Source of the DNA: UBA4285 sp050944355
GTDB lineage: Bacteria; Bacillota; Clostridia; Lachnospirales; Lachnospiraceae
Reading direction: 5' to 3'
Length of the DNA stretch: 64,000 nt
Assembly: GCA_050944355.1 (NCBI GenBank)
Contig: JBMNQX010000007.1
Span: 35,166 to 99,165, forward strand
The position numbers and the translations under genes are program-made. Under the pieces are notes generated by a model. It was not told the DNA's origin, ran no database searches, and saw nothing but the letters and a program-made list of their open reading frames with translations. How positions within the stretch are numbered: the stretch's first letter is position 1; each line of letters opens with the position of its first letter. Of the stretch, positions 51,604 to 60,174 are shown in pieces.

Positions 51604-52106
51604 TTGCCATCTCCGTATAGTAAGTCGAACGATTCATAATGGTCTTCGGTGTACCAGATGTCGAGGTCGTCGGAGCTGACGGAGTAGATGATGCGCTTCG
51701 CGCCGCGGGAATCGGATTCGAGCGTGTCGATGTCGCACTCCCGGTAGCTCTTGTCTTCCGGCAGAAGTTCTTCATAGTTCCCGAACTCGTCGCCGCCGAT
51801 GCATTTGCCGGGGACAACGAGATGCAGGGCGCCGCCTTCCCAGCCGAGTTTGCGCGCCTCGGATTTTGTCATGTAGTTGCCCGGAAGTTTTCTGTATTCT
51901 TCCAGATATGCGGCGACGCCATCCCTGTCGTCGCCTTCCCAGTCTTCCGGGATGGAAGCGCTCGTCTCTGTGGCTGTGACAAATGTCTGAGACGCAGCGG
52001 CCGCCTGACTGGAAGAGGCGGCTGACTGTGCGGCTTCTCCGCAGCCGGTGAGCAGGAAAACCGAGGCCAGCGCGGCCGCGATACCCTTAAGTATTCTTCG
52101 CTTCAA
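51600..52106 (-). CDS. barnase-family secreted ribonuclease with lipoprotein signal
   Basis: A 168-residue protein. The N-terminus KRRILKGIAAALASVFLLTGC is a basic region, hydrophobic core and lipobox (LTGC), predicting a lipid-anchored product; a Ser/Ala-rich linker follows. The C-terminal 110 residues match barnase: YMTKSEARKLGW, PGKCIGGDEFGN, the catalytic Glu in YRECDID, Arg in RIIYS and His in TEDHYESF. The TTG start at 52106 is chosen because GGGGGG lies before it and the signal peptide starts there; upstream in-frame codons have no signal. A minus-strand TATAAT lies at 52171-52176. A lipidated barnase is unusual. Confidence 0.85.
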   Translation of the reverse strand: MKRRILKGIAAALASVFLLTGCGEAAQSAASSSQAAAASQTFVTATETSASIPEDWEGDDRDGVAAYLEEYRKLPGNYMTKSEARKLGWEGGALHLVVPGKCIGGDEFGNYEELLPEDKSYRECDIDTLESDSRGAKRIIYSVSSDDLDIWYTEDHYESFDLLYGDGK

Positions 52107-52232
52107 ATCTGAGTACCCCCCAAAAAATAGAGTGAACCTGAAATGTTTCAGGGCTTGTCGGTCTGAATAAATTATATCATTTTGAGACTGCGTGCGGCGC
52201 TGCCGTGATAGAATAAGGGCGGAGGACATCGC

Positions 52233-52772
52233 ATGAAATATATATATTTTACCCGCCACGGTCAGACGGTCTGGAATGTTGAAAACAAGATCTGCGGCGC
52301 GACGGACAGTCCGCTGACGGAACTCGGAAGAAATCAGGCCGAAGAACTGGCCGAGAAACTCCGGGTCTCCGATATCCATATCGATGAAATTCTGTATTCT
52401 CCGCTCTCCCGGGCGGCCGACACGGCGCTGATCATTGCGGCCGCGACCGGAATTCCGGCAAGAGAGGAAAAGAGACTGACGGAGCAGAATTTCGGAAAAT
52501 GGGAGGGAACAGCCAGAGACGGGGCGGAATTTAAAGAGTCGAAGAAACATTTCGCCGATTCCTACGACGGCGGCGAGTCGATGCTGAAGCTGTCTCAGCG
52601 GATTTACAATCTGCTCGATGAACTGAAGGCAGAGCCGGATGACAAGGTCGTTCTGCTCGTCGCGCACAACGGCATTGCCCGCGCGGTCAACAGCTATTTT
52701 CACGACATGACAAATGAGCAGTACGCGGCATTCGGAATCAAAAACTGCGAACTGGTCAGATATGATTTCTGA
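52233..52772 (+). CDS. histidine phosphatase family protein
   Basis: A 179-residue phosphoglycerate-mutase-like phosphatase. The phospho-accepting His is in FTRHGQTVWN, the second Arg in SPLSRAADTA, the acid in EQNFGKWEG and the second His in VAHNGIAR. The short form points to a phosphatase (for example of a sugar phosphate or nucleotide) rather than a mutase. A GGAGGA site precedes the ATG. Confidence 0.9.
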   Translation: MKYIYFTRHGQTVWNVENKICGATDSPLTELGRNQAEELAEKLRVSDIHIDEILYSPLSRAADTALIIAAATGIPAREEKRLTEQNFGKWEGTARDGAEFKESKKHFADSYDGGESMLKLSQRIYNLLDELKAEPDDKVVLLVAHNGIARAVNSYFHDMTNEQYAAFGIKNCELVRYDF

Positions 52773-52814
52773 CAGCCTGAGGCTTGTCTGACATTTTCTG
52801 AAAGGAGGTTTCTC

Positions 52815-54203
52815 ATGATTATCGGATCTGTAGTGATGCCGCATCCGCCGGCCGCGGTCCCGGAAGTCGGATACCGCGATGTCGGACAGATGAAGGCGAC
52901 GGAAGAAGCGTACATGAAAGCGGCAGAGTTTGTGGCCCGGCTTGCCCCTGAGACAATTGTCGTCACATCGCCGCACGCCACGATGTACCGCGACTATTTC
53001 AATATTTCCGGCGGGAGAAGCGCCGAAGGGGACTTCGGAAAATTTTCGGCTCCGCAGGTGCGCTTTCACGAGGAGTACGACACGGACTTTGTCGGGACGC
53101 TGACCGGGATCTGCGAGAAAAAACATTTTCCGGCGGGGACCGATTATGACCGCGACCCGGAGCTTGATCACGGGACGATGGTTCCGCTGTATTTTATCCG
53201 GGAAAAGTACAAAGACTTCAAGCTGGTGCGCATCGGCCTTTCGGGTCTGAGCCTCAGGGATCACTACCGGCTGGGGCAGTTGATCCGGGAGGCGTCGGAG
53301 ATTACGGGACGGAAAGTTCTGTTCCTCGCCTCGGGCGACCTGTCACACTGTCAGAAAGTGACAGGGCCCTACGGATACAAGAAGGAAGGGCCGGAGTATG
53401 ACCGCCGGATCATGGAAGATCTGGGAAATGCTGATTTTGGCAGATTGTTTGCGTATCCTGAGAGCTTCCTGGAAAAGTCGATGGAGTGCGGGCACCGTTC
53501 ATTTGTCATCATGGCCGGTGCGCTGGACAGGACAGGCGTGAAAGCGCAGGTCCTTTCGCATGAGGCGCCGTTCGGCATCGGGTACGGAATCGTGACGTTT
53601 GAGACGACCGGAAAAGACGCATCGAGAAATTTTCTTGAGCGCTACGAGGCGGACGAGGAAAATCAGATTGCGGACCGGGCCGGCAAAGAAGACGCGTATG
53701 TCGCGCTCGCCAGAAAGTCCGTAAATTCATGGGTCCGTTACCACAGAGTTCTGCCGCTGCCGGGCGGTCTGCCGCAGGACATGACACAAAACCGCGCCGG
53801 CGTTTTCGTATCCCTGCATGAGGACGGGCAGCTGAGAGGCTGCATCGGCACGATCCGGCCGACGGAAGACTCGATCGCGAAAGAGATCATTCAGAATGCG
53901 ATTTCCGCCTGCAGCCGGGACCCGCGATTCGACCCGGTGCGTCCGGAAGAGCTCGGATACCTGGAAATATCCGTTGACGTGCTGAGCGACCCGGAGCCGG
54001 TGAGCGGCGAATCGCAGCTGGACGCGCAGAAATACGGCGTGATTGTGAGCAAGGGTATGAAGCGCGGCCTGCTGCTTCCGAGACTTGACGGCGTTGACAC
54101 GGTGAAAGAACAGATTCGGATTGCCTGCCGCAAGGCGGGGATTGACCCGGACGAGGACGGAATCCGCCTGCAGCGCTTTGAGGTGGTGCGCCATGAAGTC
54201 TGA
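52815..54203 (+). CDS. AmmeMemoRadiSam component: MEMO/LigB-like domain fused to AMMECR1 domain
   Basis: A 462-residue fusion. Residues 1-265 are a class III extradiol-dioxygenase/MEMO-like domain with MPHPPAAVP, SPHATMYRDYF, LDHGTMVPLYF and ASGDLSH supplying metal-binding His residues. Residues about 290-455 are an AMMECR1 domain with GVFVSLHEDGQLRGCIGTI (cut at 19 residues), which is highly conserved in the family. The adjoining radical SAM gene overlaps by 11 bases. The trio is conserved from archaea to animals as separate proteins; I do not know its biochemical role with certainty. AAAGGAGG precedes the ATG. Confidence 0.9.
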   Translation: MIIGSVVMPHPPAAVPEVGYRDVGQMKATEEAYMKAAEFVARLAPETIVVTSPHATMYRDYFNISGGRSAEGDFGKFSAPQVRFHEEYDTDFVGTLTGICEKKHFPAGTDYDRDPELDHGTMVPLYFIREKYKDFKLVRIGLSGLSLRDHYRLGQLIREASEITGRKVLFLASGDLSHCQKVTGPYGYKKEGPEYDRRIMEDLGNADFGRLFAYPESFLEKSMECGHRSFVIMAGALDRTGVKAQVLSHEAPFGIGYGIVTFETTGKDASRNFLERYEADEENQIADRAGKEDAYVALARKSVNSWVRYHRVLPLPGGLPQDMTQNRAGVFVSLHEDGQLRGCIGTIRPTEDSIAKEIIQNAISACSRDPRFDPVRPEELGYLEISVDVLSDPEPVSGESQLDAQKYGVIVSKGMKRGLLLPRLDGVDTVKEQIRIACRKAGIDPDEDGIRLQRFEVVRHEV

Positions 54204-55029
54204 TGACGGCTCACTGCGCTGTGAGATATGCCCGCGGCACTGCGTGATCCGCGAGGGGCAGTACGGGTTCTGCCGGGGGAGAAAAAACGAAGGCGGGAAG
54301 AACGTGTGCGCCAATTATCCGTATTTTACGGCTCTGGCGCTCGACCCGATCGAGAAGAAACCGCTGCGCCGCTTTTTCCCGGGCACCCGGATACTCTCGG
54401 CGGGGACGTTCGGGTGCAACCTGACCTGCCCGTTCTGCCAGAACTATACGATCTCACAGGTCTCACGGGAAGAAATTCTGCCGTACTGCCGCGAGCTTTC
54501 CGCCCGGGAACTCGCGTCGCTCGTCCTGTCGCGGGACGACAGCATCGGCATCGCGTTTACGTACAACGAACCGCTGATCTCGTATGACTATATCATCGAG
54601 ACGGCGCGCCTTGTCCGCCCGCACAAAAAAGTTGTCATCGTGACAAATGGCTGTGTCACCCCGCAGATCATGGCGGCGGTGCTGCCGTTTACAGACGCCA
54701 TGAATATCGATCTGAAAGGCGGGGAAGACTTTTACCGGGAAAAACTGGGCGGCGATTATATGACGGTTCTGGAAAATATAAGAATGGCTGCGGGCAGCTG
54801 TCATGTTGAGGTGACGACGCTGGTGATTCCGGGCGTCAATGATTCGGATGACTTCATAAAAGAAGAGGCGTCGTGGCTCGCCGGCCTGTCCGAAGATCTG
54901 CCGCTTCATCTGAGCCGGTATTTTCCCCGGTACCGCTGCGCGATTCCGGCCACACCGCCGGAGACGATTTTTCACCTGCAGAAGCTCGCCAGGAACTATC
55001 TGAACTATGTGTACACGGGAAATGTGTAG
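54193..55029 (+). CDS. AmmeMemoRadiSam-system radical SAM enzyme
   Basis: A 278-residue protein. An N-terminal Cys cluster (CEICPRHC, then GFCRGRKNEGG) precedes the radical SAM motif CNLTCPFCQN (about residues 76-85). FTYNEPLISYDYI and MNIDLKG are typical of the pyruvate-formate-lyase-activase-like branch to which these belong. The start overlaps the MEMO-AMMECR1 gene, so both are made together. The substrate is unknown; the linked domains are presumably its partner or substrate carrier. Confidence 0.9.
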   Translation: MKSDDGSLRCEICPRHCVIREGQYGFCRGRKNEGGKNVCANYPYFTALALDPIEKKPLRRFFPGTRILSAGTFGCNLTCPFCQNYTISQVSREEILPYCRELSARELASLVLSRDDSIGIAFTYNEPLISYDYIIETARLVRPHKKVVIVTNGCVTPQIMAAVLPFTDAMNIDLKGGEDFYREKLGGDYMTVLENIRMAAGSCHVEVTTLVIPGVNDSDDFIKEEASWLAGLSEDLPLHLSRYFPRYRCAIPATPPETIFHLQKLARNYLNYVYTGNV

Positions 55030-55135
55030 GCAGACAGGCGCTGCGGGAGTATGGTACAATGCTTCAATAATCCGGCGCCCCGGGCCAGAGCGGTTTTAAG
55101 GGCGCTTATGCGGCACAGGAAAGGAACAGGAAGCA

Positions 55136-56422
55136 TTGAATTCTGTCATTGAAAAATTCGGAGGCGCCGTAGGCGACATGGCTCTGAAAAAGCCGGACCG
55201 GGCGGCCTCCGTTCTTTCTCATACCTACCGGGCGATCAGCTGGCAGGCTTTGAATCATCCTTCAAAAAAACGCACGAAATCGCGCGAATACCTTCAGGGA
55301 GTCACGGCCGGGCTCATGGCTGATCTGCTCGCCGATCCGTCGGGCAGCGCCGTCGTCAATATTTTCATGCCCTGCGAACTGTTTCACGCGATGGGAATAC
55401 CGGCCATGGTGCCGGAAGGGCTCTCGGCCTATCTGGTCTGCACGGCCTGCGAGCAGAATTTTCTCCGCAGAGCCGAAGAAAACGGCGCGGCCGATACGTT
55501 CTGTTCATACCACAGAACGCTTCTGGGCGCCGCCGAGACGGGTGTGCTGAAGAGACCGATGCTGGTGGCGAACACGACGCTCGCCTGTGACGCGAATCAG
55601 CTGACATTTGCCAGACTGGCGCAGATCTGGGATGTCCCGCATGTTGTGATCGATGTGCCGTTCGAGATCAATGAGGACGCCGTCGTCTATGTGCGCGACC
55701 AGCTGCGGGATCTGGCGATGACGCTGCAGAAGATAACCGGAAAGACGCTGGATGGCGGCCGGCTGAGAGAGGCGATAATCCGCAGCGGCAGGGCTCAGGA
55801 AAATTTCCGGGAGTATCTTAAACTGCGGGGAACGGTGCATTTTCCGGAAGTGTTTACGCCGGAACTCTTAAATGACATCAATCAGCATGTATACCTCGGG
55901 ACGAAAGAAGCCGTGAAATTCTCGGAGATGCTCCTTGAGGACGCGAAGAGCGCCCCGAAGCTCACGACGCAGAAAAAGATTATCTGGATGCACACCCTGC
56001 CGAACTGGCAGGATTCTCTGATGAACATTTTTCAGGGAGCGGGGAACGATCGGGTTGAAGTCGTGGCGTCGGATATTTCGTACAGCAGTTTTGCCCGGAT
56101 GGACCCGGACAAGCCGTTCGAGTCCATGGCGCGCCGTCTGGTGGAGGATTCATTTAACGGTCCCGGGAGCCGCCGGATCGGGGCGACACTCAGGATGGCA
56201 CAGGAGATGAGGGCGGACGGCATTGTCATCTTCGCGCAGTGGGGATGCAAGCAGACACAGGGAATTTCCATCGAGGCAAAGCGGGTCTTTGAAGATCACG
56301 GATTTCCGACGCTGATTCTGGACGGCGACGGATCGGACCGCATGAACGGCGGGGCACAGCAGATCGTCACGCGCGCCCTCGCCTTTGTCGAGCAGCTGGA
56401 AGGAACAGGAGAGCGGGTATGA
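55136..56422 (+). CDS. 2-hydroxyacyl-CoA dehydratase (HgdB/FldB-like) subunit
   Basis: A 428-residue protein of the 2-hydroxyglutaryl-CoA dehydratase D-component family. Conserved Cys occur in FMPCELFHAMG and CTACEQNFL, with a further Cys in QWGCKQTQG, as expected for a [4Fe-4S] cluster ligated by three Cys. The start is a TTG behind AGGAACAGGAAG. It overlaps the next gene by ATGA. Classical members dehydrate (R)-2-hydroxyacyl-CoA by ketyl radical chemistry, while relatives reduce other thioesters or aromatics, so the substrate is open. A TACAAT -10-like box lies upstream at about 55055. Confidence 0.85.
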   Translation: MNSVIEKFGGAVGDMALKKPDRAASVLSHTYRAISWQALNHPSKKRTKSREYLQGVTAGLMADLLADPSGSAVVNIFMPCELFHAMGIPAMVPEGLSAYLVCTACEQNFLRRAEENGAADTFCSYHRTLLGAAETGVLKRPMLVANTTLACDANQLTFARLAQIWDVPHVVIDVPFEINEDAVVYVRDQLRDLAMTLQKITGKTLDGGRLREAIIRSGRAQENFREYLKLRGTVHFPEVFTPELLNDINQHVYLGTKEAVKFSEMLLEDAKSAPKLTTQKKIIWMHTLPNWQDSLMNIFQGAGNDRVEVVASDISYSSFARMDPDKPFESMARRLVEDSFNGPGSRRIGATLRMAQEMRADGIVIFAQWGCKQTQGISIEAKRVFEDHGFPTLILDGDGSDRMNGGAQQIVTRALAFVEQLEGTGERV

Positions 56423-58155
56423 TCACGTATTTCTGTAAATATACGCCTGTGGAACTTCTGCGGGCGTTCGGCGAAGATGTCCGGATGCCGAACTTTGAGA
56501 CGGCCGATTTTTCAGAGACAGACACACTGATTCACAGTTCTGTCTGCCCACATGCCAAAATGCTGGTCCTGGACGTACTGCACCAGCCGGACACGACGCA
56601 CGGCGGCCGGTCCGCGGCCGTCTTCACCAATTGCTGCGACTCGGTGCGCCGCGTCAGCGACAGTCTGCCGGACTCTTGTTTTTCTTTCCGGACGATGCTC
56701 GATCTGCCGCACGCGGCGGGGGAGAGCGCGGTCCGGCTCTACGCGGAGCAGCTGAAAAAACTGATCGAAGCGTACCGGAACTATTCGGGCAGGGATTTCA
56801 GCGCAGGAAAGCTCATTGGCGAGTGGTCGAAATCTGCCGCCGCGTGGCAGAACCTTCTTCATGACAAAGGAAATAAAATCGCTGTTATGGGGGCCAGAGT
56901 CTCAAATGAACTTTTTGACCGGATTCAGAATGCGCTGCCGTTTCCGACGGTCGACCTTACGTGCGGCGGCATCCGGGCGCTGCCGGCTCCACCCGAGGGA
57001 CTGATTCAGGCGGGAGAGCAGGAGATACTCACGGCGTACGCGAGAGCGCTTCTTACGCAGATCCCCTGCTCGCGCATGGAAGACACGGCCCCGAGAAAAA
57101 AGCTGCTCAAAATTCCGGGTCTTAAGGGAATCGTCTATCACACGGTCAGATTCTGCGATTATTACAGCTTCGAGTACGCATGGCTCCTGAAAAACAGCGG
57201 CCTTCCGATGGTGAAAATCGAGTCGGACTATACGTCTCAGTCTGTCGGACAGCTCTCCACCCGTATCGCCGCGTTTGCCGAGAGCCTTGAATCAAGAGAA
57301 AACGCCGCTGACGGGGCGCGCTCACACAGGCGCACCGGGGCAGAGCGGCCGGCGGCAACTGCGTCTTCAGATTCCGGAATCTATGTCGGCATTGACTCCG
57401 GCTCTACGACGACGAACGCGGCCGCCATCGGCAGCGACGGCAGACTGCTCGCGTACACGATTATCCGGACGGGCGCGAAAGCGGGAGCCGCCGCAGACAA
57501 GGCGCTCTCGGAAATCCGCGGACAGCTCGGCGGTAGAGCCGGCGAAATCCGCGAGGTCGTGGCGACCGGCTACGGCAGGGAATTCATCACCGCGGCTGAC
57601 GAGACCGTGACGGAAATCTCCTGCCACGCAAAGGGCGCGCACAGCTGGATGCCGGATGTCAGGACGATCATTGATATCGGCGGACAGGACAGCAAAGTGA
57701 TATGTCTGGATGAAAACGGGAATGTCAGCGGATTTGTCATGAATGACAAATGCGCGGCCGGAACCGGAAGGTTCCTCGAGATGATGGCGCACACGCTTGA
57801 GCTCTCGATGGACGAGATGAGCCGGCTGGGGCTAAAGTGGAAGAAAGATCTGACGATCACGTCGACGTGTACGGTCTTTGCGGAGTCGGAAGTCGTGTCG
57901 CTGATCGCCGAGAACGCGGAGACGGGCGATATCATCCACGCGCTGAATAAATCGGTCGCATCCAGGACTGTCTCCATGGTCCGGCGCGTGAAGGGTAAGG
58001 GGCCCATGATGATGACGGGTGGCGTGGCGAGAAATGAAGGCGTCGTGAGAGAACTGGAGCGGCTCCTCGGCCTGCAGCTGCACATTCCTGTGTACCCGGA
58101 TCTCGCCGGCGCTTATGGAGCGGCGCTCTTCGCGAGAGAAAAAGCCTGTTTTTAA
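56419..58155 (+). CDS. fusion of a 2-hydroxyacyl-CoA dehydratase-type domain and BadF/HgdC-type activator ATPase
   Basis: A 578-residue fusion. Residues 1-290 resemble the second D-component subunit, with Cys in SSVCPHAK and FTNCCDSVRRVSD. After a low-complexity linker (about 290-315), residues 318-575 form an activator ATPase: GIDSGSTTTNAA, ATGYGRE, DIGGQDSK, the Fe-S Cys of NDKCAAGTG and STCTVFAESE, and MTGGVARNEG. In known systems the activator is a separate homodimer that delivers an electron on ATP hydrolysis. Fusion to a dehydratase-like subunit would tether donor and acceptor. An ATTTGTCAT palindrome pair lies at 57732-57752. Confidence 0.85.
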   Translation: MITYFCKYTPVELLRAFGEDVRMPNFETADFSETDTLIHSSVCPHAKMLVLDVLHQPDTTHGGRSAAVFTNCCDSVRRVSDSLPDSCFSFRTMLDLPHAAGESAVRLYAEQLKKLIEAYRNYSGRDFSAGKLIGEWSKSAAAWQNLLHDKGNKIAVMGARVSNELFDRIQNALPFPTVDLTCGGIRALPAPPEGLIQAGEQEILTAYARALLTQIPCSRMEDTAPRKKLLKIPGLKGIVYHTVRFCDYYSFEYAWLLKNSGLPMVKIESDYTSQSVGQLSTRIAAFAESLESRENAADGARSHRRTGAERPAATASSDSGIYVGIDSGSTTTNAAAIGSDGRLLAYTIIRTGAKAGAAADKALSEIRGQLGGRAGEIREVVATGYGREFITAADETVTEISCHAKGAHSWMPDVRTIIDIGGQDSKVICLDENGNVSGFVMNDKCAAGTGRFLEMMAHTLELSMDEMSRLGLKWKKDLTITSTCTVFAESEVVSLIAENAETGDIIHALNKSVASRTVSMVRRVKGKGPMMMTGGVARNEGVVRELERLLGLQLHIPVYPDLAGAYGAALFAREKACF

Positions 58156-58209
58156 GCGGTTTCCGATGTCGCCACGGCTTTCCTGGAAATCAAATAACAT
58201 TGTATGTGA

Positions 58210-58256
58210 AAGGGGCTGTATCACGAATTACTTAGTGAACAGCCCCTTGCTTTACT
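58210..58256 (+). terminator. intrinsic terminator after dehydratase unit
   Basis: AAGGGGCTGT and ACAGCCCCTT with an inner TCAC/GTGA pair form a long stem followed by GCTTTA. Confidence 0.8.
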
Positions 58257-58297
58257 GTATAACTATTGTCTGCGCGCGGCAGTTTTCCCGAAATGAA

Positions 58298-59101
58298 TCA
58301 GCCCCACATTGACTGGCTGCCAGACTGACTGCCGCCGTTCATGCCGGCGTCACCGCCTGTCGGGTCCGGGCCCATGCCCGGGCAGGTGTGCGGCTTGTTG
58401 AAATGAATATCGCGGATTACGGTATAGAGTTCCGCGTCGCTGCAGGCCTTGTACGGGTCCAGATAGAAGAGCCCGACGAGTCCAAACGTGATGCCGCTGA
58501 GGAGATACCAGCCGATGTAGGAAAGATCATACACGAAGCATTCCCATTTGTGTCCGTCCATCATTTCCTTTGAATAGGAAATGGCGTCATGCCAGTTGAG
58601 ATCCGGCTTTTCGGCCAGAATGTACGGAACCATCCGGTAAGAGTAGCTCTTCACGATCCCCGGAATGACAAAAAGCAGACTCCAGAGAAAGATGAACAGG
58701 TTCTGCATGAACAACGTCTTGACGATGTTCAGATAGGAATTGTTGAAAGCGAAGAGCACCTCGCCGAAATTGGTACTTTTTCCGTGATCGCGGTTGAGCA
58801 GAAAGAATCGCCTGGTGCCCGCTGAAATCGGACCCAGAACAAATATTTCTATGACAACAGCGATTATGATAACGACAGAAAAGACAGCCAGCATCGAAAT
58901 CCAGAATGCCGGCGACAGAAACATATCCAGGTTCTCCGACTGCGTCAACGGGTTGGAATTAATTTCGTTGTAGCCGATGTTTGATCCGGAAGAACTGTTC
59001 CCGGCGGTGATTCCAAGTATCAGCGCGGCTGCGACGCATTTCCAGTAGGATGCGTGGAACGCGGTCTTGCCGGCTTGTTTTATTTTAGGTCTGTCAATCA
59101 T
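58298..59101 (-). CDS. DUF975 family membrane protein
   Basis: A 267-residue integral membrane protein with about five to six helices. VIPGIVKSYSYRMVPYILAE, then SKEMMDGHKWECFVYDLSYIGW and LFYLDPYKACSDAELY, form the hallmark order of DUF975. The C-terminal tail is Gly/Ser-rich. Its function is not known. It is transcribed convergently to the dehydratase unit. Confidence 0.88.
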   Translation of the reverse strand: MIDRPKIKQAGKTAFHASYWKCVAAALILGITAGNSSSGSNIGYNEINSNPLTQSENLDMFLSPAFWISMLAVFSVVIIIAVVIEIFVLGPISAGTRRFFLLNRDHGKSTNFGEVLFAFNNSYLNIVKTLFMQNLFIFLWSLLFVIPGIVKSYSYRMVPYILAEKPDLNWHDAISYSKEMMDGHKWECFVYDLSYIGWYLLSGITFGLVGLFYLDPYKACSDAELYTVIRDIHFNKPHTCPGMGPDPTGGDAGMNGGSQSGSQSMWG

Positions 59102-59296
59102 TTACCATCCTCCTCATGTAAATATCTGATTTATTCATAACATAATAAAGTATACAAGACAATAAAATTTACGCAAAATACAGGTAAGATGCGTATTACG
59201 GCGGTTGACGGGAAACCTCCGATCGGTTAGCATTAACTATGACAGATTCGAAATCTGAAATCTGTGCACTGTTCAATAATTGAGAAAGGCAGAATT

Positions 59297-60094
59297 ATGC
59301 TTGATTTTAACACGAAAAAGGGTTTTATCTGTGATATGGACGGTGTAATCTACCACGGAAATCAGATACTCCCCGGCGTACAGGAATTCATTCAGTGGCT
59401 CAAGGAAACAAAGAAAGGGTATCTGTTCCTGACGAACAACAGCGGACTCACGCCGCTGGAACTGCACAACAAACTGGCCCGGATGGGGATGGACGTTCCG
59501 CCGGAACATTTCTATACAAGTGCGCTCGCGACAGCCGCGTTTCTGAAGGCGCAGAAACCGGGGTGTTCAGCCTATGTGATCGGCGAGGCAGGGCTGCTGA
59601 ACGCTCTGTATGACGCAGGCATTGTGATGAACGACGTCGACCCGGATTATGTCGTGGTCGGCGAGGCAAAGTCCTATTCGCTTGAGACGCTGACGGTGGC
59701 GACGAATCTGGTCATGAAAGGCGCCCGGCTGATCGGCGCGAATTCCGATGTGTCCGGCCCGATTGAAAACGGCATCGCACCGGCCTGCGGCGCACTGACA
59801 GCCCCGATTGAGCTGGCGACCGGCCGGAAAGCGTATTACTGCGGAAAGCCAAATCCTCTGATGATGCGCACAGGACTCAATATTCTCGGCTGTCATTCGG
59901 CGGAAGCCGTGATGGTCGGCGACCGCATGGATACGGACGTCATCTCAGGCCTTGAGAGCGGCATGTCGACAGTTCTCGTGCTGTCGGGCATCTCGTCGCG
60001 TGAGACGCTGAAAGAGTATTCATACGGCCCTTCCATTGTTCTGGACGGTGTCGGCGACATCGTGAAGTGTGCGAGACAATCCAGGGAACATTGA
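59297..60094 (+). CDS. HAD-superfamily IIA phosphatase (NagD-like)
   Basis: A 265-residue phosphatase. Motif I is ICDMDGVIYHG with the nucleophile Asp, motif II LTNNSG, the Lys region CGKPNPLMM, and motif IV VGDRMDTDVISG. This is the NagD / 4-nitrophenylphosphatase subgroup with a C2-type cap between motifs II and III. Likely substrates are nucleotides or small phosphate esters. TTGACG and TAGCAT spaced by 17 bases at about 59209-59237 may be its promoter. The 195 bases upstream hold no other gene. Confidence 0.9.
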   Translation: MLDFNTKKGFICDMDGVIYHGNQILPGVQEFIQWLKETKKGYLFLTNNSGLTPLELHNKLARMGMDVPPEHFYTSALATAAFLKAQKPGCSAYVIGEAGLLNALYDAGIVMNDVDPDYVVVGEAKSYSLETLTVATNLVMKGARLIGANSDVSGPIENGIAPACGALTAPIELATGRKAYYCGKPNPLMMRTGLNILGCHSAEAVMVGDRMDTDVISGLESGMSTVLVLSGISSRETLKEYSYGPSIVLDGVGDIVKCARQSREH

Positions 60095-60174
60095 CAGAAA
60101 AAGTTTCTTTAAGAATGATCACAGATTAAAAATATAGCTGTTCCTGCGAAAGCGGGAGGGGAAAGGCATTTAAT

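Noticed and set aside
52107..53264. In-frame N-terminal extension of the barnase-like frame to 554 codons
   Set aside because: It runs antisense through the histidine phosphatase gene and into the MEMO gene, while the signal peptide and ribosome site define the start at 52106.
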